Origin: Nitrospira sp.
Lineage (GTDB): Bacteria; Nitrospirota; Nitrospiria; Nitrospirales; Nitrospiraceae
Assembly (NCBI GenBank): GCA_015904045.1
Contig: JABMDG010000004.1
Coordinates: forward strand, 23,364 to 31,311
Direction: 5' to 3'
DNA: 7,948 nt
How positions within the stretch are numbered: the stretch's first letter is position 1; each line of letters begins with the position of its first letter. This document shows positions 1 to 6,587 of the stretch, one piece after another. The translations under genes and the position numbers were made by a program. The notes beneath the pieces were generated by a model that was not told the DNA's origin, ran no database searches, and saw nothing but the letters and a program-made list of their open reading frames with translations.

Positions 1-611
1 TCGATCGACTCGCCGGCCAGCGTGACAGCCAGGTCATGGAAGTCATCGAGGCTTGTCCCGGCCAGTACCCTCCTCCATTGCGCATGATGCCGCCCCGCCG
101 CTCCGAGTTCCTCTGCCAGCCACGCCTGCCACCGGGCATCGAACAGTTCGGTGAATCGTGACCCGTCGTCTTCCTGAAATGACGGATCAAGACCGGACTC
201 CAGCGGATGCAACCGCAAGAGATGCGCGGCAAAACTGTGCAGCGTCCCGATCTGCGCCTTCTCGAACTGCGCGAGCGCCCGTTCGGCCCGTTCCCTCACC
301 TGATCGAACGACAACCGATACCGCCCGCAAAAGAGCGCCGACAAAGACTCATCGGCAGACTCGGCGAGTTTGGTCAAATCCCGCCGGAGCCGCTGTTTCA
401 TTTCCGTCGCAGCCTTGTTGGTGAACGTCAGCGCCACGATCTCGGTGATCGCCAACGGCTGCGGCTCCCGCATCAGCAGATTGAGCATCCGGTTGACGAG
501 AATCGTGGTCTTGCCCGTGCCGGCCCCGGCCCTCACGACCACATTCCGATCCCATGTCGTCTGCGCCAGAATCCGACCCTGGGCATCTGACAGGGGCGTT
601 CCCTCATTCAT
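1..611 (-). CDS. addA: UvrD/AddA-type ATP-dependent DNA helicase, N-terminal part (cut by window edge)
   Basis: Superfamily 1 DNA helicase, expected to be the motor (and probably second nuclease) subunit of an AddAB-type complex that unwinds and resects double-strand DNA ends. The reading frame is open from an ATG at 611 to the left edge (203 codons). It shows the SF1A motifs in order: a Q-motif-like start (LSDAQGRIL, residues 7-15), Walker A AGAGTGKTT (28-36) with Lys34, motif Ia ALTFTNKAATEMKQR (60-74) and motif Ib GTLHSF (122-127). The start is supported by AGGTG four bases upstream and by an 8-bp overlap with the end of the AddB-type gene, which suggests translational coupling. The ATPase motifs II to VI and any C-terminal nuclease domain lie outside the window. 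Calling it AddA rather than another UvrD-family helicase rests on the AddB partner; the UvrD family itself is certain. Confidence 0.9.
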   Translation of the reverse strand, partial: MNEGTPLSDAQGRILAQTTWDRNVVVRAGAGTGKTTILVNRMLNLLMREPQPLAITEIVALTFTNKAATEMKQRLRRDLTKLAESADESLSALFCGRYRLSFDQVRERAERALAQFEKAQIGTLHSFAAHLLRLHPLESGLDPSFQEDDGSRFTELFDARWQAWLAEELGAAGRHHAQWRRVLAGTSLDDFHDLAVTLAGESI

Positions 612-3600
612 TCTGCACCTGTAACTTTCGCAACCGGCGCAACGCCCTGGCCTCCGGCGAACGGTAGGACCTCCACCATGCGTTGGAATCGTAGCGGCGG
701 CAGGTGGCGGAAAACACGCACTGGTCACAATAGGCATCCGGTAGGATGAAGAACTCTTGCCGCGCGATGCCCTGCACGAGGGTTCGAATCGTCTGCATGA
801 TCATCTCTCCGGTCTTGCCTGACAGACTTGCGCGCTCAAAGATCGACCGTGCAATCGGTGGATCCCAGCGCGGGGCCAGATACACAAATTGCACTTCAGC
901 CGGCACAGATTCAGCAGGCAACGTCATGGAGGCATATAGCGGAGGCTGGAGCCGCGCCCCCCTGGCTGCGCCCAACACCAAATTGCGATCTTTGGTGTCC
1001 ATCTCGCTCCCCTGCTTGAACTTGTAATCCACGATCCGAAGACCCGGCGGATTCAGCCGCACGTCGAGACGGTCCAGTGTGCCGTGAATCTTGAGGTCCG
1101 CTGTCTCGCCTCCCAAAGAAATCAACCCCTCTGCTTCAATTTCAAACGCCTTCGGCCTGTAGCCGGTCTCCCGGTAGTCCGCTCTATCGGAATCGGCGGC
1201 AAGAGTGACCAATGCCACAACCTGTTCCTGCGCCATCGTCCACAGCAGCGCATGCCCTGTCCCGCTCGTGGCTGCATGGCCGGCAAACACCTCGGCAGTT
1301 GAATCGGCAATGACTTGCCTGACAGTCGAACGATCGACCTCAGATTCCGGCCACTGTACGGCAATCAACCGCTCGTAGCTGAGCCGCAAGGCGGCGTGGA
1401 TGAGCGTGCCCAGCGTGAGCGCCGGAAGATGATCCCGGCGCATGGCCCGGACCGGCTCAAGCCGCAGCCGCTTTTCCGCAAAGTATTGAAAGGGACAGGT
1501 CGCATACCGCTCCAACGACGTCGGCGACAACTCCTGCTGATCGGGCGGCGTATCCGATGAGATGCCTGTTCCCACCATGCCATCGAACGGTCCCAAGTCT
1601 TGAGAATCACGCTCCATGATGTGCTGAACCGCCATGCCATGCTCGAATAACTCACGAGGTTGTCCCACATGGTCGAGCAGAGGTCCGGCCTCTTGCTCAT
1701 GCAGCAACAGATTCACGGCGAGGTCCTGTGCCGGAAGCACCTCCTGGATCGCCGGCTGGGAAGCAACCCGCTCGGTCAATCGGCGCGCCACAACGCGTTC
1801 AGGACTTGCGACAAAATACGGATCCCGCTGCGCCGCCGCCACGACGGCCGCCGGCGCCATGACGCGACCCGCTTCGTCGGCCCGCTGATAGGAGAGATAG
1901 AGCCGATTCGATGCAGCGCGGCTCAGCAGTTCGAAGAGGAGCCGTTCCTCTTCGTGGCCCGCCAGCTTCTCGTCGATCAGAAAACCCAGCGTGGATGCCA
2001 GCACAAGACGCTGTCGATCCCGTAAAAACGGATCTTCGCGAACGACGCGTGGAAACAGTTGTTCATTGAGGCCCATGACGAAGAGCGCGCGAAAGCGCAG
2101 GCCACGGGCCTGCATGGCATCGAAGACCCATACCCCTTGATGGGGACTGCCTTCGATGGGAAGAGCCTGGTCTTCCAACGCCAGCCGAAATAGTTCCGTC
2201 CACTCTTCCCATGTAAGATCGGCGCCGACTAGGTCCAGTTCCGACAATCGATCGAGCGCGCGCGTGACGGCTTCGCCGATACGCAGCTGATCCGTCTCAT
2301 CCTGAGCATCCGACGATTCCGATTCAGTCCAGCCTGGAATCGCGAAATGTCCGTGAACCAATTCGGCAAACGCATCGGTTAACTGCCCGATCGATCCGCG
2401 CCGGGGCAGACGGTCGCAATCGTGAATCAAGTTCGTCACAAGAATCGATAGCAGGGAAACTTGTTCACGATCATACACAGACATCGCTCTTGCGCCGTTG
2501 TCTTCTTGATCGGCAGCAGCCTCCATAAGAATGGATGAAGCCGTAGAAGCCGATAACCGCGCCCATTCAGCTGATCCCTTTGTAATGCCCAGCGTCGAGA
2601 CCGCAAGCCGCCATCGATCAGGCCGACGCTCAACCACCGGATGCCCATCTCCCGGCCCTCGATAGAACGGCGAGGCCACCACGTCCAAGACAGCCGACCG
2701 CTCAAAGTTGTTCGACGGAAGCGACGCCAGTTGCAGCAGCGCCTTCACAAGCGGCTCTCGCACCGACGGCCGTCCCGCGGTGGAGGTGAAGGGCACGAGA
2801 TGCCGATCGAATACGGACTGCAGTTTTGGCCGATAAAGATCGAACGAGCGCGCGACCACGCCGATATCGTCGAATCGATAGCCATGGACTTCGACGAGCG
2901 TCAGAATCTCCCGGCACACAGCGGCCAGTTCTTCCTCCGCCCCGATGACGCTCGTGACAGACAGTTCGACCGGAGCAGATGAAGTAGCGGCGGCGGACGC
3001 TTCACTCCGATCCTCATGTGTCTCTGCCAGCGGCAACAGGTATCGTTCAAAGAACCGGCGGGAAAAATCATACGACCGGCCGGGCCCCAGCGGGACATAG
3101 AGCGTCGTCGGCGCGCAGCGCGCGATCGATTGGAAGAAGGACAGCTGGACTTGCAGCAGATCATAAAAACCATAGAAACACAGGCGCGCGACCAGATCAT
3201 CCGGCGAGCCGACCCCAAGCGATCGGCTTCCTTCGATCACAGCGGCTTGCAACGTAAACAGCGTTTGCAACCAGGAGCGGTCGTCTTCCTCGAAGAGCCC
3301 TTCCGCCACGGCCTTCAGCGCAGTCGCCGGGTCCACCACCGCGTCTTTCAGGTCCCGCACCGTGGCCCACAGCCCTTTCCAGGTGCCGGGCGAGGACGGC
3401 AACCGGGCCGCCTCCTCCAAGCCAGGCAGCCGTCGGTTCACCAGCTGACGGAGAAGTTGCTCGAAAAAGAAATCGTCGACCAGCTGCAGAGGCGGAATCG
3501 GTTGCCCGCTTAGCGCCAGATCGTCCCGCAGCCGCAACGCGAATTGATGAAACGTCAGCACATGGAGATTGAGCAGCGGAAGGTGCGATTCGATGGACAG

Positions 3601-3747
3601 AAATCGTTTCAGCCGGTCGGCAAGTGACGCAGAAGGAACGATGATGGCGAGTAGCGCAAAGGGATCATCAGCCTTGAGCGCACGCACATCTTCCACGAGC
3701 GCGTGATCGAGGGCAGGATGGAACGGCCCGGTGACGATGCGGAGCAT
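604..3747 (-). CDS. addB: AddB-type helicase-nuclease subunit (inactive helicase fold plus PD-(D/E)XK nuclease)
   Basis: Partner of the downstream AddA-type helicase in double-strand break resection; 1047 residues, near the usual AddB length. The N-terminal half is a UvrD-like fold (IIVPSASLADRLK at 35-47; late helicase motif RGLRFRALFVMGLNEQLFPR at 548-567), but the P-loop region reads GPFHPALD (7-14) with no GxGKT. Loss of Walker A is known in RexB-type relatives, so this half probably recognises DNA or acts as scaffold. The C-terminus is a PD-(D/E)XK nuclease: His784 in GTLIHAAL, Asp892/Asp895 in LDRLDVR, Asp907-Tyr-Lys909 in LRIVDYK, and a QPPLY motif at 934-938. Cys751, then Cys1007-x2-Cys1010-x5-Cys1016, match the AddB 4Fe-4S staple spacing. 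The ATG at 3747 has no clear Shine-Dalgarno and lies 8 nt from an inverted heptamer array, but the protein is family-like from its first residues. Confidence 0.88.
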   Translation of the reverse strand: MLRIVTGPFHPALDHALVEDVRALKADDPFALLAIIVPSASLADRLKRFLSIESHLPLLNLHVLTFHQFALRLRDDLALSGQPIPPLQLVDDFFFEQLLRQLVNRRLPGLEEAARLPSSPGTWKGLWATVRDLKDAVVDPATALKAVAEGLFEEDDRSWLQTLFTLQAAVIEGSRSLGVGSPDDLVARLCFYGFYDLLQVQLSFFQSIARCAPTTLYVPLGPGRSYDFSRRFFERYLLPLAETHEDRSEASAAATSSAPVELSVTSVIGAEEELAAVCREILTLVEVHGYRFDDIGVVARSFDLYRPKLQSVFDRHLVPFTSTAGRPSVREPLVKALLQLASLPSNNFERSAVLDVVASPFYRGPGDGHPVVERRPDRWRLAVSTLGITKGSAEWARLSASTASSILMEAAADQEDNGARAMSVYDREQVSLLSILVTNLIHDCDRLPRRGSIGQLTDAFAELVHGHFAIPGWTESESSDAQDETDQLRIGEAVTRALDRLSELDLVGADLTWEEWTELFRLALEDQALPIEGSPHQGVWVFDAMQARGLRFRALFVMGLNEQLFPRVVREDPFLRDRQRLVLASTLGFLIDEKLAGHEEERLLFELLSRAASNRLYLSYQRADEAGRVMAPAAVVAAAQRDPYFVASPERVVARRLTERVASQPAIQEVLPAQDLAVNLLLHEQEAGPLLDHVGQPRELFEHGMAVQHIMERDSQDLGPFDGMVGTGISSDTPPDQQELSPTSLERYATCPFQYFAEKRLRLEPVRAMRRDHLPALTLGTLIHAALRLSYERLIAVQWPESEVDRSTVRQVIADSTAEVFAGHAATSGTGHALLWTMAQEQVVALVTLAADSDRADYRETGYRPKAFEIEAEGLISLGGETADLKIHGTLDRLDVRLNPPGLRIVDYKFKQGSEMDTKDRNLVLGAARGARLQPPLYASMTLPAESVPAEVQFVYLAPRWDPPIARSIFERASLSGKTGEMIMQTIRTLVQGIARQEFFILPDAYCDQCVFSATCRRYDSNAWWRSYRSPEARALRRLRKLQVQNE

Positions 3748-3755
3748 TAGAAACC

Positions 3756-3857
3756 GTGAAGCGTGACGCGTGATAAGTGATGCGTGAGAACCGCAAAGAC
3801 ACGAAACAGTTTTCGCAGTCTAAAACTCATCACCCATCACTCTTCACAGATCACTGG
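3756..3857. repeat. Inverted array of 7-nt repeats (GTGANNN x5 / TCACNNN x4)
   Basis: On the plus strand GTGA recurs exactly every 7 nt at 3756, 3763, 3770, 3777 and 3784. After a 39-nt centre, TCAC recurs every 7 nt at 3830, 3837, 3844 and 3851. The arms are reverse complements at the conserved tetranucleotide while the three variable bases mostly do not match. The centre has its own hairpin: AGAC (3797-3800) with GTCT (3818-3821), enclosing CGAAA (3802-3806) and TTTCG (3811-3815). The element fills nearly all the space between the zinc-ribbon stop codon and the addB start codon. It could be a small non-autonomous or REP-like repeat, or a structured leader for addB; the sequence alone does not decide. 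Confidence 0.75.
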
Positions 3858-3862
3858 TATCT

Positions 3863-4018
3863 CTAGCCCGTTTCCGGGCCCAGCAATTCGCCGTTGCAGT
3901 CGACGCAGGCCCAGTCGCCGTCGATAAAGCCCATCGGATCGCCGCAGATCGGACAATCCGGTGGAGGACCCTTGTCGATGAGGGGAAGGTCCGGGAGTTC
4001 GTTCTCGTCTTCGTCCAT
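3863..4018 (-). CDS. Small zinc-ribbon protein, 51 residues
   Basis: Short acidic protein with one predicted zinc-binding ribbon: Cys22-Pro-Ile-Cys25 and Cys38-Val-Asp-Cys41, twelve residues apart. The N-terminus is strongly acidic (MDEDENELPD). It has no signal peptide or membrane segment, so it should be cytoplasmic. The start is the ATG at 4018, with GGAAGGA about nine bases upstream; the stop is TAG. Only 6 bp separate it from the glutaredoxin-like gene upstream, so the two are almost surely co-transcribed. Two CxxC pairs of this kind usually fold around one zinc ion and serve in protein or nucleic acid contact; the partner is unknown. The size and coding character (acidic, Cys pairs, good ribosome binding site) support a real gene despite its short length. 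Confidence 0.75.
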   Translation of the reverse strand: MDEDENELPDLPLIDKGPPPDCPICGDPMGFIDGDWACVDCNGELLGPETG

Positions 4019-4024
4019 GACTCG

Positions 4025-4291
4025 CTATCCTTCCCGCTGTTTGATCTTCAATAGAATAGCCTTCTCCGCGCTCTCCCGGCTGGGAACGCCGACAAAGGTC
4101 AATCGCCCATCGATGATGGTGGCGGGAACCGCCCGTACGGAATGGCGGTCGGCCAGCTCCTGACCGTCTTTCGTCGTGATATCGACTTCCCGATAGGAAA
4201 AACTGTACTTCACGCGCAACTGTTTCCACAGGCTCTTGGCCGACGGACAGGCGCCGCAACTGGGAGAAACGAGCAAGGTGATATTGGGCAT
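4025..4291 (-). CDS. Glutaredoxin/thioredoxin-like dithiol protein, 88 residues
   Basis: Small cytoplasmic thioredoxin-fold protein expected to catalyse thiol-disulfide exchange. It has beta strand ITLLVSP, the redox pair Cys12-Gly-Ala-Cys15 at the start of helix 1, the cis-proline loop RAVPATIID (Pro56) and a C-terminal helix (ESAEKAILLKIKQ). The length and the VPATIIDG...FVG pattern match the minimal glutaredoxin-like/NrdH-like group and not full-length thioredoxin. The ATG at 4289-4291 follows AGGAAA at suitable distance. It is the first gene of a tight pair with the zinc-ribbon gene (6-bp gap). The exact reductant (glutathione, thioredoxin reductase or other) and the target cannot be read from sequence. 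The overlapping longer frame on the same strand from 4316 carries no recognisable domain and is a shadow. Confidence 0.85.
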   Translation of the reverse strand: MPNITLLVSPSCGACPSAKSLWKQLRVKYSFSYREVDITTKDGQELADRHSVRAVPATIIDGRLTFVGVPSRESAEKAILLKIKQREG

Positions 4292-4328
4292 GATGTTTCC
4301 TGCACAGGTCTCGCACTATTTTGACGAT

Positions 4329-4358
4329 CGAATCTTAGCACCCGCTGAAAAGTCGGCG
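4329..4358 (-). promoter_or_regulatory. Possible weak sigma-70 promoter for the glutaredoxin-like gene
   Basis: In the 89-bp gap upstream of the glutaredoxin-like gene, the minus strand reads TTGCGC, an 18-nt spacer, then TAAGAT. This matches the -35 box at 3 of 6 and the -10 box at 4 of 6 positions, and would give a leader of roughly 30 nt. The match is poor and may be chance; read-through from the saccharopine-dehydrogenase-like gene is the alternative. Confidence 0.2.
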
Positions 4359-4380
4359 CAAGGCGTGGAACCGGAACTAG

Positions 4381-5535
4381 TCAGAGATGTCGTGGCGCCC
4401 GCGATGTCACACGCTTCACGATTCGAAACCCTCGCGCGCGGGCATCTCGAAGGATCGCCCGACGGACATCCCGAGGCAAGGCCTCCGGAGCATGGACACC
4501 GATGAGGTCCCTGGGGAAATGTCTGACAAACAGCGACACCATGCGCGCCGTCGCCCAAGCGATTGGCGACCGTAACTCCCCCCGACGATAAAGCAGATAC
4601 AGGCTGGGCATTGTGGCATCCCAGCGAATCGTCATCCGGCGGCCATCTTTGACGCCCTCGACGACCACGGCTGCCGCAAAATGCGCATTATGAAGAATCC
4701 CCCCCTGGATCAGACGATCGAGGGTGCCGGGCGTCGGCGTTCGTGGAAAGCGTGAAGACACAAGCCCTCGCGATTTCCTGAGCTTTCCCTGTCGATACCA
4801 ACGCCGGAGGCGATCAACATCCGATCCGCCGATTTTGGCATCCATCGACCGGAGGGGCATCACATGGGGAACCGTGACGACTTCATCTTGAGCCGCCAGC
4901 ATGACCGGCACCGGACCGATCGGCGCCGGGAAGCGAAAGATCTCACGTTCGCCGAATCGCCGGCCGAGCAAAAACCGGCCGTCGCGATAGACGCGGGGTA
5001 GCGAGACGGCTTCGTCAAAGGAAACTTCCGCCGACCATTGCGACACCGGATACTCGCTTTCGGTGGATTCATAGAGCCGAACCCAAACCGCCTCGACCGA
5101 ATCGAGCGAATCCGCCGCCGCAGCCGCAAGGAGATTGGTCAGCCCCGGAGCAACCCCGGCGGTAATGACAGCCGCCCGGCGCTTCTCCAGGAAACGCTGT
5201 GTGAACTCCAACTGTTCGGCGCGAAAGGGGCTTTTGGTCAGATGAGCGGCAGTATCGAGATAATGCGCCCGCAAGCGGAGAGCTGCACGAAGGACGATCC
5301 GATTACACACAGCAGGAAGGGCATTCACCACCAATTGGCTTCCTCGCGCGGCCTTGATGATGCTCCAGATATTGTGAGCATTCACCCGTTCGACCGTAAC
5401 CGGAAGCTTGGCTCCCAGGAAACGATGCGCCCGTTCAGGATCTCGATCGCCACACGTCACATGATGGCCCTGGCGAGTCAGGAGCTTGACGAGATAGGAA
5501 CCGGTTGCTCCGACACCGAGAACGAAAATGCGCAT
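4381..5535 (-). CDS. Saccharopine dehydrogenase-like NAD(P)-dependent oxidoreductase
   Basis: 384-residue protein of the saccharopine dehydrogenase/reductase-like family. The Rossmann fold starts at once: MRIFVLGVGATGSYL gives Gly7-x-Gly9-x-x-Gly12, and Asp30 follows the second strand (HHVTCGD), the position that usually hydrogen-bonds the adenine ribose of NAD(H). Family landmarks follow: LVVNALPA (68-75), HYLDTAAH (91-98) and the turn AGVAPGLTNLLA (126-137) before the catalytic domain. The substrate cannot be told from sequence: the family includes lysine-pathway enzymes, carboxynorspermidine synthase and many uncharacterised members, and no lysine or polyamine genes are nearby. The C-terminal tail is very basic (DVRRAILRDARARGFRIVKR). 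The start is fixed by the Rossmann strand; the ribosome binding site is weak. It stands alone, 89 bp from the next gene and 255 bp from the previous one. Confidence 0.85.
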   Translation of the reverse strand: MRIFVLGVGATGSYLVKLLTRQGHHVTCGDRDPERAHRFLGAKLPVTVERVNAHNIWSIIKAARGSQLVVNALPAVCNRIVLRAALRLRAHYLDTAAHLTKSPFRAEQLEFTQRFLEKRRAAVITAGVAPGLTNLLAAAAADSLDSVEAVWVRLYESTESEYPVSQWSAEVSFDEAVSLPRVYRDGRFLLGRRFGEREIFRFPAPIGPVPVMLAAQDEVVTVPHVMPLRSMDAKIGGSDVDRLRRWYRQGKLRKSRGLVSSRFPRTPTPGTLDRLIQGGILHNAHFAAAVVVEGVKDGRRMTIRWDATMPSLYLLYRRGELRSPIAWATARMVSLFVRHFPRDLIGVHAPEALPRDVRRAILRDARARGFRIVKRVTSRAPRHL

Positions 5536-5790
5536 GGGGTGCCGAGCTTACCACATCCGGCCGGTGCTGAAACCTCGGGTGCGGACGGAGAGAAGGCGGG
5601 GCGGGTCCTCAGGGAGATCAGGCCTTGAGTCAGAATTAGAAAGAGCTAGAGGTCAGAGTGAAATTACAGGGTGGGGGCGAGCAGTGCGATGGTAAGCCAG
5701 TAGTCCCGGCTACCACCATTGTATCCCGGTAGTCGCCCCTCTTCCCTCAGCCTTCAGGTGGGCAAACCTCTTACGCTCACCCCTGGCTTC
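5536..5790. other. Intergenic region between two minus-strand genes
   Basis: No gene is supported here. On the plus strand GGCTACC (5709-5715) faces GGTAGTC (5729-5735) across a 13-nt loop, a 7-bp stem with one G-T wobble. No T-run follows on either strand, so this is not a convincing terminator. The part nearest the saccharopine-dehydrogenase-like gene holds a candidate promoter, listed separately. Confidence 0.5.
5635..5662 (-). promoter_or_regulatory. Possible sigma-70 promoter for the saccharopine-dehydrogenase-like gene
   Basis: The minus strand reads TTCACT (5662-5657), a 16-nt spacer and TCTAAT (5640-5635). The -10 box matches consensus at 5 of 6 positions and the -35 box at 4 of 6, with a slightly short spacer. 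It would place the transcript start about 95 nt before the ATG at 5535. This segment is also more AT-rich than its surroundings. Confidence 0.3.
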
Positions 5791-6138
5791 TCACCGAACT
5801 GAAATCAATGCCCGGTGGTCAGGCAGTACAGCCCTCCCCCCCTGCTTTCTGCGCAAGACCATCGTTCGGACCGGTGCCCACTCGCGTTTGGCTGGTAGCG
5901 CGAACATGGTCTCCGCAAGTCGCCGGTACGTTGCTTCCAATTGACGGCACCGTTCGACGAATTGACCGGCAGATAACCGTGGGAAATAGTCGCGGTGCCG
6001 CTCGTAGAACAGCGCCCGCCGCTGCCACCGCTCTGCATTGAGCCTGAACAATCTTCCGGCCAACTCCCAAAGATGGTGCGGCGCCAACCTCTTCACTCCC
6101 AATCTCACCACCGGTGTAGATGTGATCATCTGTTTCAT
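5791..6138 (-). CDS. Hypothetical basic helical protein, 115 residues
   Basis: No family was recognised. The start is the ATG at 6136-6138, preceded at 4-7 nt by GGAGGAGGGA, one of the strongest ribosome binding sites in the window; an in-frame ATG 11 codons earlier lacks such a site and would put the Shine-Dalgarno inside the gene. The protein is rich in Arg and aromatic residues, with a likely long helical stretch from LWELAGRLFRLNAERWQRR through FVERCRQLEATYRRLAETMF. It has no signal peptide, membrane span or Cys motif, so it should be cytoplasmic. The charge could suit nucleic acid or ribosome contact, but that is a guess. It stands alone, with more than 250 bp on each side. Confidence 0.6.
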   Translation of the reverse strand: MKQMITSTPVVRLGVKRLAPHHLWELAGRLFRLNAERWQRRALFYERHRDYFPRLSAGQFVERCRQLEATYRRLAETMFALPAKREWAPVRTMVLRRKQGGRAVLPDHRALISVR

Positions 6139-6142
6139 GCTC

Positions 6143-6150
6143 CCTCCTCC
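6143..6150 (-). promoter_or_regulatory. Strong ribosome binding site deciding the start of the 115-residue protein
   Basis: The minus strand carries GGAGGAGG here, 4-7 nt before the ATG at 6138, near-perfect complementarity to the 16S rRNA 3' end. It decides in favour of this ATG over the in-frame ATG at 6171, for which no comparable site is present. Confidence 0.7.
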
Positions 6151-6329
6151 TTTTCCTATGGTCTCTGCCATCGGCTGAACATCGCGTCAGTGAATCCACC
6201 ATAGTCCTGTCACATGAAGATCAGATTAGTGCAGCATGAAAAAAATCTCATAGAAGAATATGAGCAACCGCTCTCCTAAAGAACGAGTCACGGCTCCTGC
6301 TCGTCAATGTGTTCAAGACGAATATGAGT

Positions 6330-6350
6330 GGGACAGCCCCTTTATGTCCC
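6330..6350. repeat. Short REP-like palindrome (GGGACA...TGTCCC)
   Basis: GGGACA (6330-6335) and TGTCCC (6345-6350) form a perfect 6-bp stem around a 9-nt loop. Intergenic palindromes built on GGGACAG-type cores are a common form of REP element dispersed by RAYT transposases. One copy in one window cannot prove that origin; no T-run follows, so a terminator is less likely. Confidence 0.4.
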
Positions 6351-6481
6351 CCATACAGTTGTCGGTTTGACTTCCTGGGCTCGAAAGCACAGCATGGCTC
6401 AGGCCGTTAGACAAAGAGGTGTTCTGTGACTTCTGGCTAGATTTCTCCGCCCCCCCATAGAACCTCATTCGCAAACAGCAC

Positions 6482-6515
6482 ACGCCCTCCTGGCGCTCCA
6501 TCGCTACGAGGGCGT
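6482..6515. repeat. 8-bp perfect inverted repeat upstream of the small membrane-protein gene
   Basis: ACGCCCTC (6482-6489) and GAGGGCGT (6508-6515) pair perfectly around an 18-nt loop, about 70 nt before the ATG at 6588. The right arm is followed on the plus strand by TCTTGTGTCT, only mildly T-rich. It may be a terminator for an upstream transcript, a leader hairpin of the membrane-protein mRNA or a protein-binding site. The GC-rich stem is stable enough to form in RNA. Confidence 0.5.
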
Positions 6516-6587
6516 TCTTGTGTCTGCCACTGTCCCCTGTTTCAGCAACATGTCCCATCCTTTCACCTATCTCGGAAGGAGACCGCG

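Larger units (their letters stand above)
6139..6587. other. 449-bp non-coding region between divergent genes
   Basis: This is the divergent spacer between the minus-strand 115-residue gene and the plus-strand membrane-protein gene, so promoters for both should lie here. No convincing one is visible; a TTGACT at 6367-6372 with a poor CAGCAT 17 nt on is the best plus-strand guess. The short frames crossing it, including an 81-codon minus frame at 6313-6558, have no domain, compositional or ribosome-binding support. The region holds a small palindrome (6330-6350), a run of seven C at about 6460 and a strong inverted repeat (6482-6515), the two inverted repeats being listed separately. Confidence 0.6.

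Noticed and set aside
207..590. 127-codon plus-strand frame at the left edge
   Set aside because: It is antisense to the helicase frame, which shows Walker A and motifs Ia and Ib.
3016..3513. 165-codon plus-strand frame opposite addB
   Set aside because: It is a GC-rich antisense shadow with Gln/Arg-rich composition and no domain.
3756..3857. CRISPR array
   Set aside because: Units are only 7 nt with 4 conserved bases, no 20-40-nt repeats or spacers, and the two halves face each other.
3837..4316. 159-codon minus-strand frame over the glutaredoxin-like and zinc-ribbon genes
   Set aside because: It is a shadow: no domain, while the two other minus frames encode recognisable CxxC proteins with ribosome binding sites.
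5038..5628. 196-codon plus-strand frame opposite the saccharopine-dehydrogenase-like gene
   Set aside because: It is antisense to a clear enzyme gene, with no recognisable domain.
5709..5735. Terminator after the 115-residue gene
   Set aside because: The stem is only 7 bp with a wobble, stronger on the wrong strand, and no T-run follows.
6139..6171. Upstream ATG extending the 115-residue protein by 11 codons
   Set aside because: The extension is encoded by the Shine-Dalgarno itself (GKGGGS), so the internal ATG at 6138 is the likely start.
6313..6558. 81-codon minus-strand frame in the divergent spacer
   Set aside because: Low-complexity Ser-rich product, no ribosome binding site support, and it runs through two inverted repeats.
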